Position numbers and translations under genes: made by a program. Shown here in pieces: positions 9,390 to 22,172 of a stretch of 64,000 bases of DNA. The notes under the pieces were generated by a model. That model worked only from the letters and a program-made list of their open reading frames with translations. It did no database searches and was not told the origin of the DNA. How positions within the stretch are numbered: the first letter of the stretch is position 1; each line of letters opens with the position of its first letter. The stretch is from Paracoccus endophyticus (GTDB lineage: Bacteria > Pseudomonadota > Alphaproteobacteria > Rhodobacterales > Rhodobacteraceae): the NCBI RefSeq assembly GCF_003286075.1, contig NZ_QLUV01000003.1:186001-250000 (forward strand), read 5' to 3'.

Positions 9390-9911
9390 TCAGTTCGAGG
9401 CGACGCGCTGCCCGCCGCCGCGGCGATAGAAGATATGCGCGCCGATCCGGGTCGTGCGGGTAAACCGCTTGGACCATGACGGCCGGACCTGGGTGGTGTG
9501 GAAATACGTGGCGCCCCCGGTCAGGGTGCGGGGCGCGCCGGCCAGCGCCTCGGCCGCGATGCGGGCCGCGCGGGCGGCGGCGCTGCCGTCGCGCATCCGC
9601 AGGCTGCCGCCCTTGTAGCTGAACTGGCCACGCTGGTTGACCACGCCGCAGACGGACTTGGGAAAGCTGGGATGATCGACGCGGTTCAGGATCACCTCGG
9701 CCACGGCGCGCTGGCCCTTGACCGGCTCGCCCCGCGCCTCGAAGTACAGCGCCTCGGTCAGGCACTTCATGGAATCGCCGCCCTTCGACGACACCCGTGC
9801 CGGGTTCAGCGACGCCTCGGCCGCGGCAGGGGCAGAGGTCATGGACATCAGGGGCAGGGCGCACGCAACACACACACCGATGCGCACCAGCCGCGAGAGA
9901 AGCTTTTGCAT
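9390..9911 (-). CDS. SleB-type cell wall hydrolase, secreted
   Basis: The 173-residue protein has a signal peptide (hydrophobic residues about 9-28, ending in APAAA) and a Hydrolase_2/SleB catalytic domain: CLTEALYFEARGE with the catalytic Glu, AEVILNRV, the Cys in FPKSVCGVV, and a C-terminal TYFHTTQVRPSW. It is expected to cut peptidoglycan in the periplasm, for remodelling rather than spore germination in this organism. Upstream lies the 195-base gap to the PPDK-like gene with no recognisable gene in it. Confidence 0.88.
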   Translation of the reverse strand: MQKLLSRLVRIGVCVACALPLMSMTSAPAAAEASLNPARVSSKGGDSMKCLTEALYFEARGEPVKGQRAVAEVILNRVDHPSFPKSVCGVVNQRGQFSYKGGSLRMRDGSAAARAARIAAEALAGAPRTLTGGATYFHTTQVRPSWSKRFTRTTRIGAHIFYRRGGGQRVASN

Positions 9912-10106
9912 AGAACAGTCCCGTATCGTTTCCCCAAGGCCGCAGTGGCAGCTGCCGGCCCGTGACGAACGGGGTGGGATGAACGGGCCTGTGATTCCAG
10001 CACACAGGGCCGTGAGGACGGGAACCCGGGCGAATCCGGCCCGTTCGGGCGGGTTCCCGCCGGAGGTGATCGGGCATTTGAGCGGATCTGTGCAAAAAGC
10101 CGCGGA

Positions 10107-12671
<2,565 letters not shown>

Positions 12672-12761
12672 GATGGCCCCGACCCTAAGCGCCCGCACGC
12701 GCAGGCTGCAAGCGCGAACGCCGGCAGGCGGTCTGCCGCAGGGATGCGCCGGTGCGTCCTG

Positions 12762-13550
12762 TCAGGCCGCCAGGTCCACCCAGACCGGAACGTGGTCGCT
12801 GGGCTTTTCGCCCGCGCGCTGGTCGCGGTCCACGCCCGCGTCGCGCATCAGGTCGGCGGCCTGCGGCGACAGCAGGATGTGGTCGATGCGGATGCCGTTG
12901 TCGCGGTCCCAGGACTGGCGCTGGTAATCCCAGAAGGTGAACGGCCCGCGGGTCGCCTGCGGGGCGCGGATGCGGATCGCGTCGGTCCAGCCCTGGTGGA
13001 CGACGCGGCGGAACGCGGCGCGGGTTTCGGGCAGGAACAGCGCGTCGTCCACCCAGTTCTCGGGGCGCGCGGCGTCGCGCGGTTCGGGGATGACGTTGTA
13101 GTCGCCCAGCATGACCGCCGGCGCCTCGGTCGCCAGCAGCGCCCCGGCGCGGTGGCGCAGCCGTTCCATCCACGCCAGCTTGTAGTCGTATTTCGGCCCC
13201 GGCGCGGGGTTGCCGTTGGGCAGATACAGGCCCGCGACCGTCACCATGCACCGCTCGCCCATTACGTCGGCCTCGATCCAGCGGGCCTGTTCGTCGCCGT
13301 CGTCCCCCGGCAGGCCGCGGCGCACATCCTCGACGGGCAGGCGCGACAGCACGGCCACGCCGTTCCAGCTTTTCTGGCCGTGGGTCCAGACCCGCCAGCC
13401 CAGGTCCTCGATCGCGTCCGACGGGAAGCCCTCGTCCACGCTCTTGATCTCTTGCAGGACGACGATGTCGGGCTGCGCCTCGGGCAGCCAGGCGGTCAGC
13501 TGGTGCAGCCGCGCCTTGATCCCGTTGACGTTGAAACTGGCGATCTTCAT
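12762..13550 (-). CDS. xthA: Exodeoxyribonuclease III
   Basis: This 262-residue enzyme of the endonuclease/exonuclease/phosphatase fold removes abasic sites and 3' blocks in base excision repair. It starts MKIASFNVNGIKAR, has LQEIKS with the metal-binding Glu, GDYNVIPE, and ends with the catalytic RIDHILLS and SDHVPVWVDL motifs. Length is typical. It is followed after about 90 bases by the PPDK-like gene on the same strand and preceded, 63 bases upstream, by the CorC-like gene. Confidence 0.95.
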   Translation of the reverse strand: MKIASFNVNGIKARLHQLTAWLPEAQPDIVVLQEIKSVDEGFPSDAIEDLGWRVWTHGQKSWNGVAVLSRLPVEDVRRGLPGDDGDEQARWIEADVMGERCMVTVAGLYLPNGNPAPGPKYDYKLAWMERLRHRAGALLATEAPAVMLGDYNVIPEPRDAARPENWVDDALFLPETRAAFRRVVHQGWTDAIRIRAPQATRGPFTFWDYQRQSWDRDNGIRIDHILLSPQAADLMRDAGVDRDQRAGEKPSDHVPVWVDLAA

Positions 13551-13613
13551 GGCCGCGACCCTAGCAGCCCGCACGCAAAGGGGGCAAGGCAGGGCGGCTG
13601 CGCGCCCGGACGC

Positions 13614-14882
13614 CTAGTCCGCGCTGGGCGAGGTCACGATCAGCCGGTCGATCCGCATCGCGTCCATGTCGGCCACCTCGACCGTCCAGCCGTCGTGGGT
13701 GAAGACGTCGCCCGTGCGCGGGATGCGGTTGATGATGGCCAGCACCATGCCCGCGACGGTGTTGAAATCCCCCTCGGGCACCGGAAACCCGGTTTCGCCG
13801 GCGAATTCATCCGCGCTTTCGCTGCCGGCGACCAGCCACGATCCGTCCGCGCGCCGAACGATGTCGGGTTCCTCGCCGTCGCGGTCCACGAAATCGCCGG
13901 TGATCGCCTCCAGCAGGTCCATGGCGGTGATGATGCCCTGGAAATGGCCGTATTCGTCATAGACCAGCACCATGCGCGAGGGCGTGGCGCGCATCACCTC
14001 GATCACCGACAGCGCGTCGGCGGCGTCCAGCACCGTCGGCGCCTCGCGCATCAGGGCCCTCAGGTCGGGGGCCTCGACCCCGATCAGGTCGCGCAGGGCG
14101 ACGACGCCCAGGATCTCGTCGGCGGCCCCGTCCGTGACCGGCAGGCGCGAAAAGCGGGCCGCACGCGCCTTGGCCACGATCACCGCGGGCGGGTCGTTCA
14201 GGTCGATCGTCTCGACATCGCGGCGCGGCGTCATCATCGCCGCGGCCGAGCGGTCGGCCACGCGCATGACGCCCGCGATCATGCCGCGCTCGCCCTCCAT
14301 CAGCACGCCGGCCTGCGCGGCCTCGGCGATGGTCATCCGCACCTCCTCGTCGGTGATGGCGCGGTCCGAACTGTCGCGGATGCCGATCAGGCGCAGCGTC
14401 AGCCGGCTGAGCGCATCCAGCGCCCACACCAGCGGCGTGCCGATGCGCGCCACCATCCGCATGGCGGGCGCCACGCGCGAGGCGATGCCTTCGGGGTTCG
14501 ACATGGCGATCTGCTTGGGAACCAGTTCGCCCAGGATCACCGACAGCGCCGTGATCCCGGCCACGACCAGGACCACGCCCAGCGTCTGCGCCAGCCCATG
14601 GGGCACGCCCATCCCGACCAGCGTCGTCCCGGCCCGCGCCCCCAGCGTCGCGCCGGACACCGCCCCGGTCAGCACGCCGACCAGCGTGATGCCGATCTGC
14701 ACCGATGACAGGAACTTGCCCGGCTCGTCCAGCAGCAGCAGCGCGGCCTGCGCCCCGGCGTCGCCCTTTTCAGCCATGCTGGCCAGCCGCGCCGGGCGTG
14801 CTGACACCACGGCCAGCTCGGACATGGACAGCAGGCCGTTGCCCACCGTCAGCGCCAGAATCAGCAGAATCTCAAGCCACAT
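13614..14882 (-). CDS. HlyC/CorC family membrane protein (DUF21-CBS-CorC_HlyC)
   Basis: The 422-residue protein has three to four N-terminal transmembrane helices of DUF21 type (about 1-160, with ELVPKQIAMSNPEG), a CBS pair in the middle (MTPRRDVETIDL ... MVLVYDEYGHFQGIITAMDLLEAITGD is split over two repeats) and a C-terminal CorC/HlyC domain. Members are linked to magnesium or cobalt efflux; the older label hemolysin is not evidence for toxicity. It sits three bases downstream of the Fe-S carrier gene and is likely in one operon with it. Confidence 0.9.
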   Translation of the reverse strand: MWLEILLILALTVGNGLLSMSELAVVSARPARLASMAEKGDAGAQAALLLLDEPGKFLSSVQIGITLVGVLTGAVSGATLGARAGTTLVGMGVPHGLAQTLGVVLVVAGITALSVILGELVPKQIAMSNPEGIASRVAPAMRMVARIGTPLVWALDALSRLTLRLIGIRDSSDRAITDEEVRMTIAEAAQAGVLMEGERGMIAGVMRVADRSAAAMMTPRRDVETIDLNDPPAVIVAKARAARFSRLPVTDGAADEILGVVALRDLIGVEAPDLRALMREAPTVLDAADALSVIEVMRATPSRMVLVYDEYGHFQGIITAMDLLEAITGDFVDRDGEEPDIVRRADGSWLVAGSESADEFAGETGFPVPEGDFNTVAGMVLAIINRIPRTGDVFTHDGWTVEVADMDAMRIDRLIVTSPSAD

Positions 14883-14885
14883 GCG

Positions 14886-15209
14886 TCAGATCGAGAACGA
14901 GGTGCCGCAGCCGCACGACGCGCTTGCGTTGGGGTTGTCGATGACGAACCGCGCGCCGATCAGCTCGTCCGACCAGTCGATGGTGGCACCCGACAGGAAA
15001 GGCAGCGACACCGGATCGACGACCACGCGCTGCCCCTGCCCCTCAATCACCAGGTCGTCGGGCGCGGGCGCGTCCAGACGGATGTCGTACTGAAATCCCG
15101 AGCATCCGCCGCCCAGCACCGCCACCCGCAGGGGCTGGCCGTCGCCGCCCGCGTTGATGTCGGCCAGCCGCGCAAAGGCGCGGGGCGTCACCGTGGGAGG
15201 CAGGTTCAT
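14886..15209 (-). CDS. erpA: A-type iron-sulfur cluster carrier (HesB/IscA/ErpA family)
   Basis: The 107-residue protein carries the three conserved cysteines of A-type carriers: one in VLGGGCSGFQY (Cys36) and two in the C-terminal SCGCGTSF (Cys99, Cys101). It accepts and hands on Fe-S clusters to apo-proteins. The phrase GCSGFQY and length fit ErpA/IscA; which of the two it replaces cannot be decided by eye. The start at 15209 is preceded by GGGAACG. It is divergent from the dNTPase gene (162-base gap, presumably with both promoters) and followed after only three bases by the CorC gene. Confidence 0.92.
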   Translation of the reverse strand: MNLPPTVTPRAFARLADINAGGDGQPLRVAVLGGGCSGFQYDIRLDAPAPDDLVIEGQGQRVVVDPVSLPFLSGATIDWSDELIGARFVIDNPNASASCGCGTSFSI

Positions 15210-15371
15210 GGGGCGTTCCCGTTTCGATTGCGTGTCCCGGAATATAGGATGGACACCGGGTCGTCGCAAGGCGCGCCCGCCCTGCCCCACCCGGCCGGCC
15301 GTTCCGCGCGCCCCTCGCCCGCGCGACCCGGCGGCGGCGCGCGGGCGACCCGGACCGGCCAAGGACATCCG

Positions 15372-16562
15372 ATGACCGCGCGTTTCGCCTGCCACCCTGC
15401 CGACAGCCGCGGCCGCCGCTTTCCCGAGGAACTGTCCAGCTTTCGCAGTCCCTGGCAGCGCGACCGCGACCGGATCATTCATTCCAGCGCGTTCCGGCGG
15501 CTCAAGCACAAGACGCAGGTCTTCGTGGAACAGGACGGCAATGACTATCGCGGCGACTATTATCGCACCCGCCTGACCCACACGATCGAGGTGGCCCAGG
15601 TCGCACGCACCATCGCCGGCGTGCTGGGGCTGAACACCGACCTGGCCGAGGCGGTGGCACTGGCCCACGACCTGGGCCACCCGCCCTTTGGCCACACCGG
15701 AGAGGATGCGCTGGCCGCGCTGATGGCCCCCCATGGGGGCTTTGACCACAACGCGCAGGCGCTGCGGATCGTGACGCGCCTGGAGCGGCATTACGCGGGC
15801 TTTGACGGGCTGAACCTGACGTGGGAGACGCTGGAGGGCATTGCCAAGCACAACGGTCCCGTCACCGGCCCGGCCGGGCCGGGGGGCGACGCCCCGCCGC
15901 TGCCCTGGGCGCTGGCCGAGGTGGACGCCGCCTGGGACCTGCGCCTGTCCACCTATGCCAGCGCCGAGGCGCAGGTGGCCGCCGTCGCCGACGACGTGGC
16001 CTATAACCACCACGACCTGCATGACGGCCTGCGCGCCGGGCTGTTCACCGAAGCCGACCTGGCCGAGCTGCCGCTGATCGGCCCGGCCTTTGCCGAGGTG
16101 GACCGCCTGCATCCCGCCCTCGACCCGATGCGCCGCCGGCACGAGGCGCTGCGCCGGGTGTTCGGCGTCATGGTCGAGGACGTGATCGCCGTGGCGCAGG
16201 GCCGGATCGAGGCCGCGCAGCCCGACAGCGCCGACGCGATCCGCGCGATGGACGGCCCGATCATCCGGTTTTCCAAGCCGCTGTACCAGAACCTCAAGGC
16301 GATCAAGGGGTTCCTGTTCACGCGGATGTACCGCGCCCCCTCGGTCATGGACGAGCGGGCGCGGGTGACGGCGATGCTGAACACGATCTTTCCGATGCTG
16401 CTGGACGACCCGCGCCTGATGCCCCCCGACTGGCAGGCCGAGGCGGCGGCCGCCCCCGACCGCACCCAGCGGGCGCGCGTCGTGCTGGATTATGTGGCCG
16501 GGATGACCGACCGGTTCGCGATTGCGGAATACAGCCGCCTGACGCGCGGCCCGCGCCCCTAG
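15372..16562 (+). CDS. dgt: Deoxyguanosinetriphosphate triphosphohydrolase-like protein
   Basis: This 396-residue HD-domain protein cleaves dNTPs to nucleoside and triphosphate. Seen are the conserved SSAFRRLKHKTQVF, the HD metal ligands in RLTHTIEVAQVAR and AHDLGHPPFGHTGED, and the YNHHDLHDGLRAG loop. This is the shorter dGTPase-like type common in alphaproteobacteria rather than the 505-residue E. coli Dgt. The ATG at 15372 follows AAGGACATCCG. Its TAG stop (16560-16562) is interleaved with the TAG of the convergent EamA gene in one CTAG. Confidence 0.93.
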   Translation: MTARFACHPADSRGRRFPEELSSFRSPWQRDRDRIIHSSAFRRLKHKTQVFVEQDGNDYRGDYYRTRLTHTIEVAQVARTIAGVLGLNTDLAEAVALAHDLGHPPFGHTGEDALAALMAPHGGFDHNAQALRIVTRLERHYAGFDGLNLTWETLEGIAKHNGPVTGPAGPGGDAPPLPWALAEVDAAWDLRLSTYASAEAQVAAVADDVAYNHHDLHDGLRAGLFTEADLAELPLIGPAFAEVDRLHPALDPMRRRHEALRRVFGVMVEDVIAVAQGRIEAAQPDSADAIRAMDGPIIRFSKPLYQNLKAIKGFLFTRMYRAPSVMDERARVTAMLNTIFPMLLDDPRLMPPDWQAEAAAAPDRTQRARVVLDYVAGMTDRFAIAEYSRLTRGPRP

Positions 16563-17443
16563 CGCAAAAAGATCAGCGCCATTCCCGCGACGGCGAGGAG
16601 GGCGCCGGTCCAGCTGGCGGCCGTCGGGCGCTCGCCCGTGACCGCCCACAGGATCGGCAGGATCATCACCGGCGACAGCGCCGACAGCGTGGACACGATG
16701 CCGACCTTGCCGCCCTGCAGCGCGAACAGCAAAAGCGTCATGCCCACCACCATGGCCAGCAGGCCCGAGGCCATGATCTGCGCGGCGACCGGCGCGGTCA
16801 GCGGGCCGGTGGGGCGAAACAGCCGCAGCCCGGTCGCGCCCAGCGCCGACAGGCAGGCGACCGCCACCGCCACCCGGATCAGCGAGCCGACGACCGGGTC
16901 CATCCCCGCCGCCATGGCCGGGCGCGCGATCAGCGACCCGCCCGCCTGCCCCAGGGCCGCCAGCAATCCCAGCGCGACCCCGATCCAGACCGGGCCGCGC
17001 ACCCGGTCCAAGTGATGCAGCCCCCCGCGCCCCAGCACGCAGACGGCCACCCCCGCCGAACACAGCGCCACCCCGGCCACGCCCTGCGCCGACAGCGTCT
17101 CGCCCAGAAACAGCCATCCCAGCAGCGCGGCCAGCGGCGCGTTCATGGCAAACAGCGCTCCCGTGCGGCGCGGCCCCAGCCGCTGCAGCGCAAAGAACAG
17201 CACCGTGTCGCCCAGGAAGATCCCGACCAGCCCCGACCAGACCAGCGGCCCGACCCAGTCCGGGTCGATGCCCCGCCAGCGCCCCGTCGCCGCCACCAGC
17301 ACCGCCAGCAGCCCTGCGACAAAGCCCTGCCGGATCAGGTTGAACCCGAACGGTCCCAGCGCGCGCACCGGCGCCGCCGCCAGCAGGCCGGTCATCGCCC
17401 AGCAGACGGCCGCGCCCAGCGCAGCCAGTTCATGGATCGGCAT
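16559..17443 (-). CDS. EamA/DMT family transporter
   Basis: The 294-residue protein is almost wholly hydrophobic with about ten transmembrane helices in two EamA repeats (each about 140 residues; the first has LAALLGWLFLGETLSAQG, the second SPVMILPILWAVTGERPT). Such proteins export small metabolites such as amino acids; the substrate is unknown. It is convergent with dgt and its stop shares bases with that of dgt (CTAG at 16559-16562). The gene to its 5' side, osmC, is divergent with a 94-base gap. Confidence 0.88.
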   Translation of the reverse strand: MPIHELAALGAAVCWAMTGLLAAAPVRALGPFGFNLIRQGFVAGLLAVLVAATGRWRGIDPDWVGPLVWSGLVGIFLGDTVLFFALQRLGPRRTGALFAMNAPLAALLGWLFLGETLSAQGVAGVALCSAGVAVCVLGRGGLHHLDRVRGPVWIGVALGLLAALGQAGGSLIARPAMAAGMDPVVGSLIRVAVAVACLSALGATGLRLFRPTGPLTAPVAAQIMASGLLAMVVGMTLLLFALQGGKVGIVSTLSALSPVMILPILWAVTGERPTAASWTGALLAVAGMALIFLR

Positions 17444-17537
17444 CGCGCGGTCCCCTTTGCCGACGCGCAGCTATCGCCCTTGGTGAACCGGTGCAACGCG
17501 CGGCGCGTTGGGCCGCGTCTCAACCACGGAGGACGCG

Positions 17538-17960
17538 ATGATCACCAAGACTGGCTCGGCGACCTGGCAAGGCGGGCTCAAGGACGGACGGGGCACGGTC
17601 TCGACCGAGTCGGGCGTCCTTGCCGCGCAGCCCTTCGGCTTTCGGACCCGGTTCGAGGGGCAGCCGGGCACCAACCCCGAGGAGCTGATCGGCGCCGCCC
17701 ACGCCGCCTGCTTCAGCATGGCGCTGTCGATGATCCTGGCCGAGGCGGGCATCACCGATGTCTCGATCGAGACGACCTCGGCCATCGGGCTGGACAAGGA
17801 CGGCGACGGCTTTGCCATCAAGACCGCGCATCTGACCACCCGCATCAGCGGCACGGGCGACGAGGCCGCGATCCGCGCCGCCGCCGACAAGGCGAAGGCG
17901 GGCTGTCCGGTCAGCAAGCTGCTCAAGGCCGACATCACGCTGGACGCCACCGTCGCCTGA
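17538..17960 (+). CDS. osmC: OsmC family peroxiredoxin-like protein
   Basis: The 140-residue protein has both redox cysteines of the OsmC/Ohr fold: AAHAACFSMAL (about residue 55) and KAGCPVSKLL (about 120). Family members reduce organic hydroperoxides using these thiols. The pattern ...NPEELIGAAHAACFSMAL is that of OsmC rather than Ohr. The start at 17538 is set by GGAGGACGCG upstream. A strong hairpin (17990-18018) follows the gene and probably ends its message. Confidence 0.92.
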   Translation: MITKTGSATWQGGLKDGRGTVSTESGVLAAQPFGFRTRFEGQPGTNPEELIGAAHAACFSMALSMILAEAGITDVSIETTSAIGLDKDGDGFAIKTAHLTTRISGTGDEAAIRAAADKAKAGCPVSKLLKADITLDATVA

Positions 17961-17989
17961 CGGCCGGCGCAGGCCGGCCCCCCGGACCT

Positions 17990-18018
17990 GCACGGCCCCC
18001 GCCCGTCGGGGGCCGTGC
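17990..18018 (+). terminator. Hairpin terminator after osmC
   Basis: Bases 17990-18001 and 18007-18018 form a perfect 12-bp stem with the 5-base loop CCCGT. The tail is CGCCCCCCTTGT, so the U-tract is weak, as often in high-GC genomes. It lies 30 bases after the osmC stop. Confidence 0.6.
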
Positions 18019-18082
18019 CGCCCCCCTTGTCCCGTCGCCCGGCGACAGGAATGCCCGCGCTGCCGTGCCGCATTCCGGCGCA

Positions 18083-19508
<1,426 letters not shown>

Positions 19509-19510
19509 GG

Positions 19511-19549
19511 GAAACCGACCGGGGCGGCGGCGCCGTCCCGGTCGGTTTC
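19511..19549. terminator. Bidirectional terminator between gdhA and prfC
   Basis: Bases 19511-19523 (GAAACCGACCGGG) pair perfectly with 19537-19549 (CCCGGTCGGTTTC), a 13-bp stem with a 13-base GC-rich loop. The A/T ends of the stem give a U-run on either strand, so it can stop gdhA and the convergent prfC transcripts. Confidence 0.75.
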
Positions 19550-19554
19550 GTGTC

Positions 19555-21153
19555 TCACACCATCATCTCTTTCGTCGCCGTCAGCTTCAGGTCGGGATGG
19601 TCGCGCATCACGCGGTCGATGTCCCATTGCAGGCGCGTCAGATAGACAAGGTCGCCGTCGTGGTCGGTGGCCATGTGCTGCTTGTTGGTGGCGGCGAAGG
19701 CTTCGACCTTGTCGCGGGGGCCGGCGACCCAGCGGGCGCTGGTGAACTGCGACGGCTCGAAGCGCACGGGCAGGCCGTATTCCATCTCGATCCGGCTTGC
19801 CAGCACATCGAACTGCAGCGCGCCCACGACGCCGACGATGAACCCCGATCCGATGGCGGGCCGGAAGACCTTGGCCGCGCCCTCCTCGGCGAACTGCATC
19901 AGCGCCTTTTCCAGATGCTTGGCCTTCATCGGGTCGCCCGCGCGTACGGTCTGCAACAGCTCGGGCGCAAACGACGGGATGCCGGTGAAGCGCAGCGCCT
20001 CGCCTTCGGTCAGGGCGTCGCCGATGCGAAGCTGCCCGTGGTTGGGAATGCCGATGATGTCGCCGGCCCAGGCCTCTTCGGCCAGCTCGCGGTCGGCGGC
20101 CAGGAACAGGACCGGGTTCGACACCGCCATCGGCTTTTTCGACCGCACGTGCAGCAGCTTCATCCCCCGCTCGAAATGCCCCGACGCGAGGCGGACGAAC
20201 GCCACCCGGTCGCGGTGCTTGGGGTCCATGTTGGCCTGCACCTTGAAGACAAAGCCGGTGACGCTGTCCTCCTCGGGCGCGATCTGGCGTTCCGCGGCGG
20301 TCTGGGGCTGGGGCTCGGGGCCGTACTCGCCGATGCCCGCCATCAGCTCCTTGACGCCGAAGCTGTTGATCGCGCTGCCGAACCAGATCGGCGTCATGTG
20401 CCCTTCCAGGAACGACTTGCGGTCGAAGGCGGGCAGCAGCGCGCGCGCCATCTCGACCTCCTCGCGCAGCTTGGCCAGCAGGTCGGCGGGGATATGCTCG
20501 GCCAGCTTGGAGTCGTCCAGCCCGCTGATGCGGATCGACCCCGCCACGCGGTTACGGTCGGCGCGGTCCATCAGCTCCAGCCGGTCGTGCAGCAGGTCAT
20601 AGGTGCCCAGGAACTCGCGCCCCGAGCCGATGGGCCAGCTTGCCGGGGCCACGTCGATGGCCAGGTTTTCCTGGATCTCGTCGATGATCTCGAAGGTGTC
20701 GCGGCTTTCCCGGTCCATCTTGTTGCAGAAGGTCAGGATCGGCAGGTCGCGCATCCGGCAGACCTCGAACAGCTTGCGGGTCTGGCTTTCCACGCCCTTG
20801 GCCCCGTCGATCACCATGATCGCGGCGTCCACGGCCGTCAGCGTGCGATAGGTATCCTCGGAAAAATCCGAGTGGCCGGGCGTGTCCACGAGGTTGAAGC
20901 GATACGGCCCGAAGTCGAACGACATGGCGGATGCCGAGACCGAGATCCCCCGGTCCTGCTCCATCTTCATGAAGTCGGACCGGGTCCGCCGCGCCTCGCC
21001 CTTGGCGCGGACCTGTCCGGCCATCTGGATCGCGCCCCCGAACAGCAGGAACTTTTCGGTCAGCGTCGTCTTGCCGGCGTCCGGGTGCGCGATGATCGCA
21101 AAGGTCCGGCGGCGGGCGATGTCGGGCGGCAGTTGGGGGCGGTTGTCCAGCAT
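19555..21153 (-). CDS. prfC: Peptide chain release factor 3
   Basis: RF3 is the translational GTPase that releases RF1/RF2 after peptide release. The 532-residue protein has G1 AHPDAGKTTLTEK, the G2/switch RGISVSASAM, G3 DTPGHSDF, G4 CNKMDRE and G5, with the RF3-specific FGGAIQMAGQVRAKG insertion that separates it from EF-G. Length fits the family (about 530). It is convergent with gdhA and its 5' side faces a repeat-like element (21193-21262) before nadK. Confidence 0.97.
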   Translation of the reverse strand: MLDNRPQLPPDIARRRTFAIIAHPDAGKTTLTEKFLLFGGAIQMAGQVRAKGEARRTRSDFMKMEQDRGISVSASAMSFDFGPYRFNLVDTPGHSDFSEDTYRTLTAVDAAIMVIDGAKGVESQTRKLFEVCRMRDLPILTFCNKMDRESRDTFEIIDEIQENLAIDVAPASWPIGSGREFLGTYDLLHDRLELMDRADRNRVAGSIRISGLDDSKLAEHIPADLLAKLREEVEMARALLPAFDRKSFLEGHMTPIWFGSAINSFGVKELMAGIGEYGPEPQPQTAAERQIAPEEDSVTGFVFKVQANMDPKHRDRVAFVRLASGHFERGMKLLHVRSKKPMAVSNPVLFLAADRELAEEAWAGDIIGIPNHGQLRIGDALTEGEALRFTGIPSFAPELLQTVRAGDPMKAKHLEKALMQFAEEGAAKVFRPAIGSGFIVGVVGALQFDVLASRIEMEYGLPVRFEPSQFTSARWVAGPRDKVEAFAATNKQHMATDHDGDLVYLTRLQWDIDRVMRDHPDLKLTATKEMMV

Positions 21154-21192
21154 GGACGGCCTTTAGCGCGAGGGCCGCCCTGAGGCAATCGA

Positions 21193-21262
21193 CCCCCCGT
21201 TCTTCCTTGATCAAATATCCCGGGGGAGGCCCGCAGGGTCGGGGGCAGCGCCCCCCGTTCTT
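21193..21262. repeat. Intergenic repeat-like element between nadK and prfC
   Basis: The 12-mer CCCCCCGTTCTT occurs twice (21193-21204 and 21251-21262), bracketing TTGATCAAATATCCCGGGGG and a perfect hairpin GGGGGC-AGC-GCCCCC (21241-21255). It lies just downstream of nadK on the minus strand, so the hairpin may also act as its terminator. The AAATATCCCGGGGG-type motif followed by a G/C hairpin resembles dispersed intergenic repeats I associate with Rhodobacteraceae genomes; no second copy was noticed in the window. Confidence 0.5.
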
Positions 21263-21267
21263 TGGGG

Positions 21268-22020
21268 TCAGACGAACTGCTCGCGCATCAGCCGTTCCTC
21301 CATCCCGTGGCCGGGGTCGAACAGCATGCGGTGGCTGATGCGCGGCTCGTTGCGGATCTCGACCCAGCGGACGCGCTCGACGGCGGCGGAATCGGCGTCG
21401 GCCATGACCGGGCGCTTCATGGGCTCCAGCACCTCGATGCGCACCACGCCCGATTGCGGCAGGATCGCGCCCCGCCAGCGGCGCGGCCGGAACGGGGCGA
21501 TGGCGGTCAGCGCCAGCACGTCCGAGCCGAGCGGCAGGATCGGCCCGCCCGCCGAATAGTTGTAGGCGGTCGAGCCGACCGGCGTGGCCAGGATCACGCC
21601 GTCGCAGATCAGCTCCTCCATGCGGATGCGGCCATCGACGCTGATGCGCAGCTTGGCGGCCTGCGCGCCCGCGCGCAGCAGGCTGACCTCGTTGATGCCC
21701 AGGGCGCTGTGCTCCTCGCCCTCGGGCGTGCTGGCCAGCATCGCCAACGGGTGCATGACGGTTTCCTCGGCCGCCCGGATGCGCCGGGGCAGGTCCGCCT
21801 CGTCATAGTCGTTCATCAGGAACCCGACCGTGCCGCGGTTCATGCCATAGACCGGCAGCCCCAGGTTCTGGCGTAGCGTGGACAGCAGAAAGCCGTCGCC
21901 CCCCAGCGCCACGATCACGTCGGCGCGCGATACGGGCGCCTGGCCATAGCGATGCATCAGCCGCCCCAGGGCGCTGGTGGCGATCTCGGTGTCGTTGGCG
22001 GCGAAGTGGATCGCGGTCAT
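21268..22020 (-). CDS. nadK: NAD kinase
   Basis: NadK phosphorylates NAD to NADP. The 250-residue protein has the GGDG catalytic motif ([15 protein letters not shown]), the NE-like contact region [13 protein letters not shown] and the glycine-rich [19 protein letters not shown] chose ATG 22020 ([10 protein letters not shown]) because it gives the usual short N-terminus; upstream codons are basic low-complexity. It is divergent from glyA; the 152-base gap between them must hold both promoters. Confidence 0.94.
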   Translation of the reverse strand: MTAIHFAANDTEIATSALGRLMHRYGQAPVSRADVIVALGGDGFLLSTLRQNLGLPVYGMNRGTVGFLMNDYDEADLPRRIRAAEETVMHPLAMLASTPEGEEHSALGINEVSLLRAGAQAAKLRISVDGRIRMEELICDGVILATPVGSTAYNYSAGGPILPLGSDVLALTAIAPFRPRRWRGAILPQSGVVRIEVLEPMKRPVMADADSAAVERVRWVEIRNEPRISHRMLFDPGHGMEERLMREQFV

Positions 22021-22172
22021 GGCCCGCATCCTGCACCCGGGCCGCCGCTTGGCAAGCCTTGGCGGTCGGGCGTCCCCCCGGACGCATTTCCGCGCCGGCG
22101 CCGTCGCGTGCATTCTGGAACCATCGGCACAAACGGGCTAACAGCCCCTGTAGACCCGCCGGAGGAGACCCC

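Noticed and set aside
14886..17117. 743-codon minus strand frame
   Set aside because: Only the last 107 residues (15209 to 14886) are a real protein, the A-type Fe-S carrier. The rest is antisense to dgt.
21208..21221. TTGATCAAATATCC as an FNR box
   Set aside because: The second half is TATCC instead of ATCAA, and the site lies in a repeat-like element after nadK.
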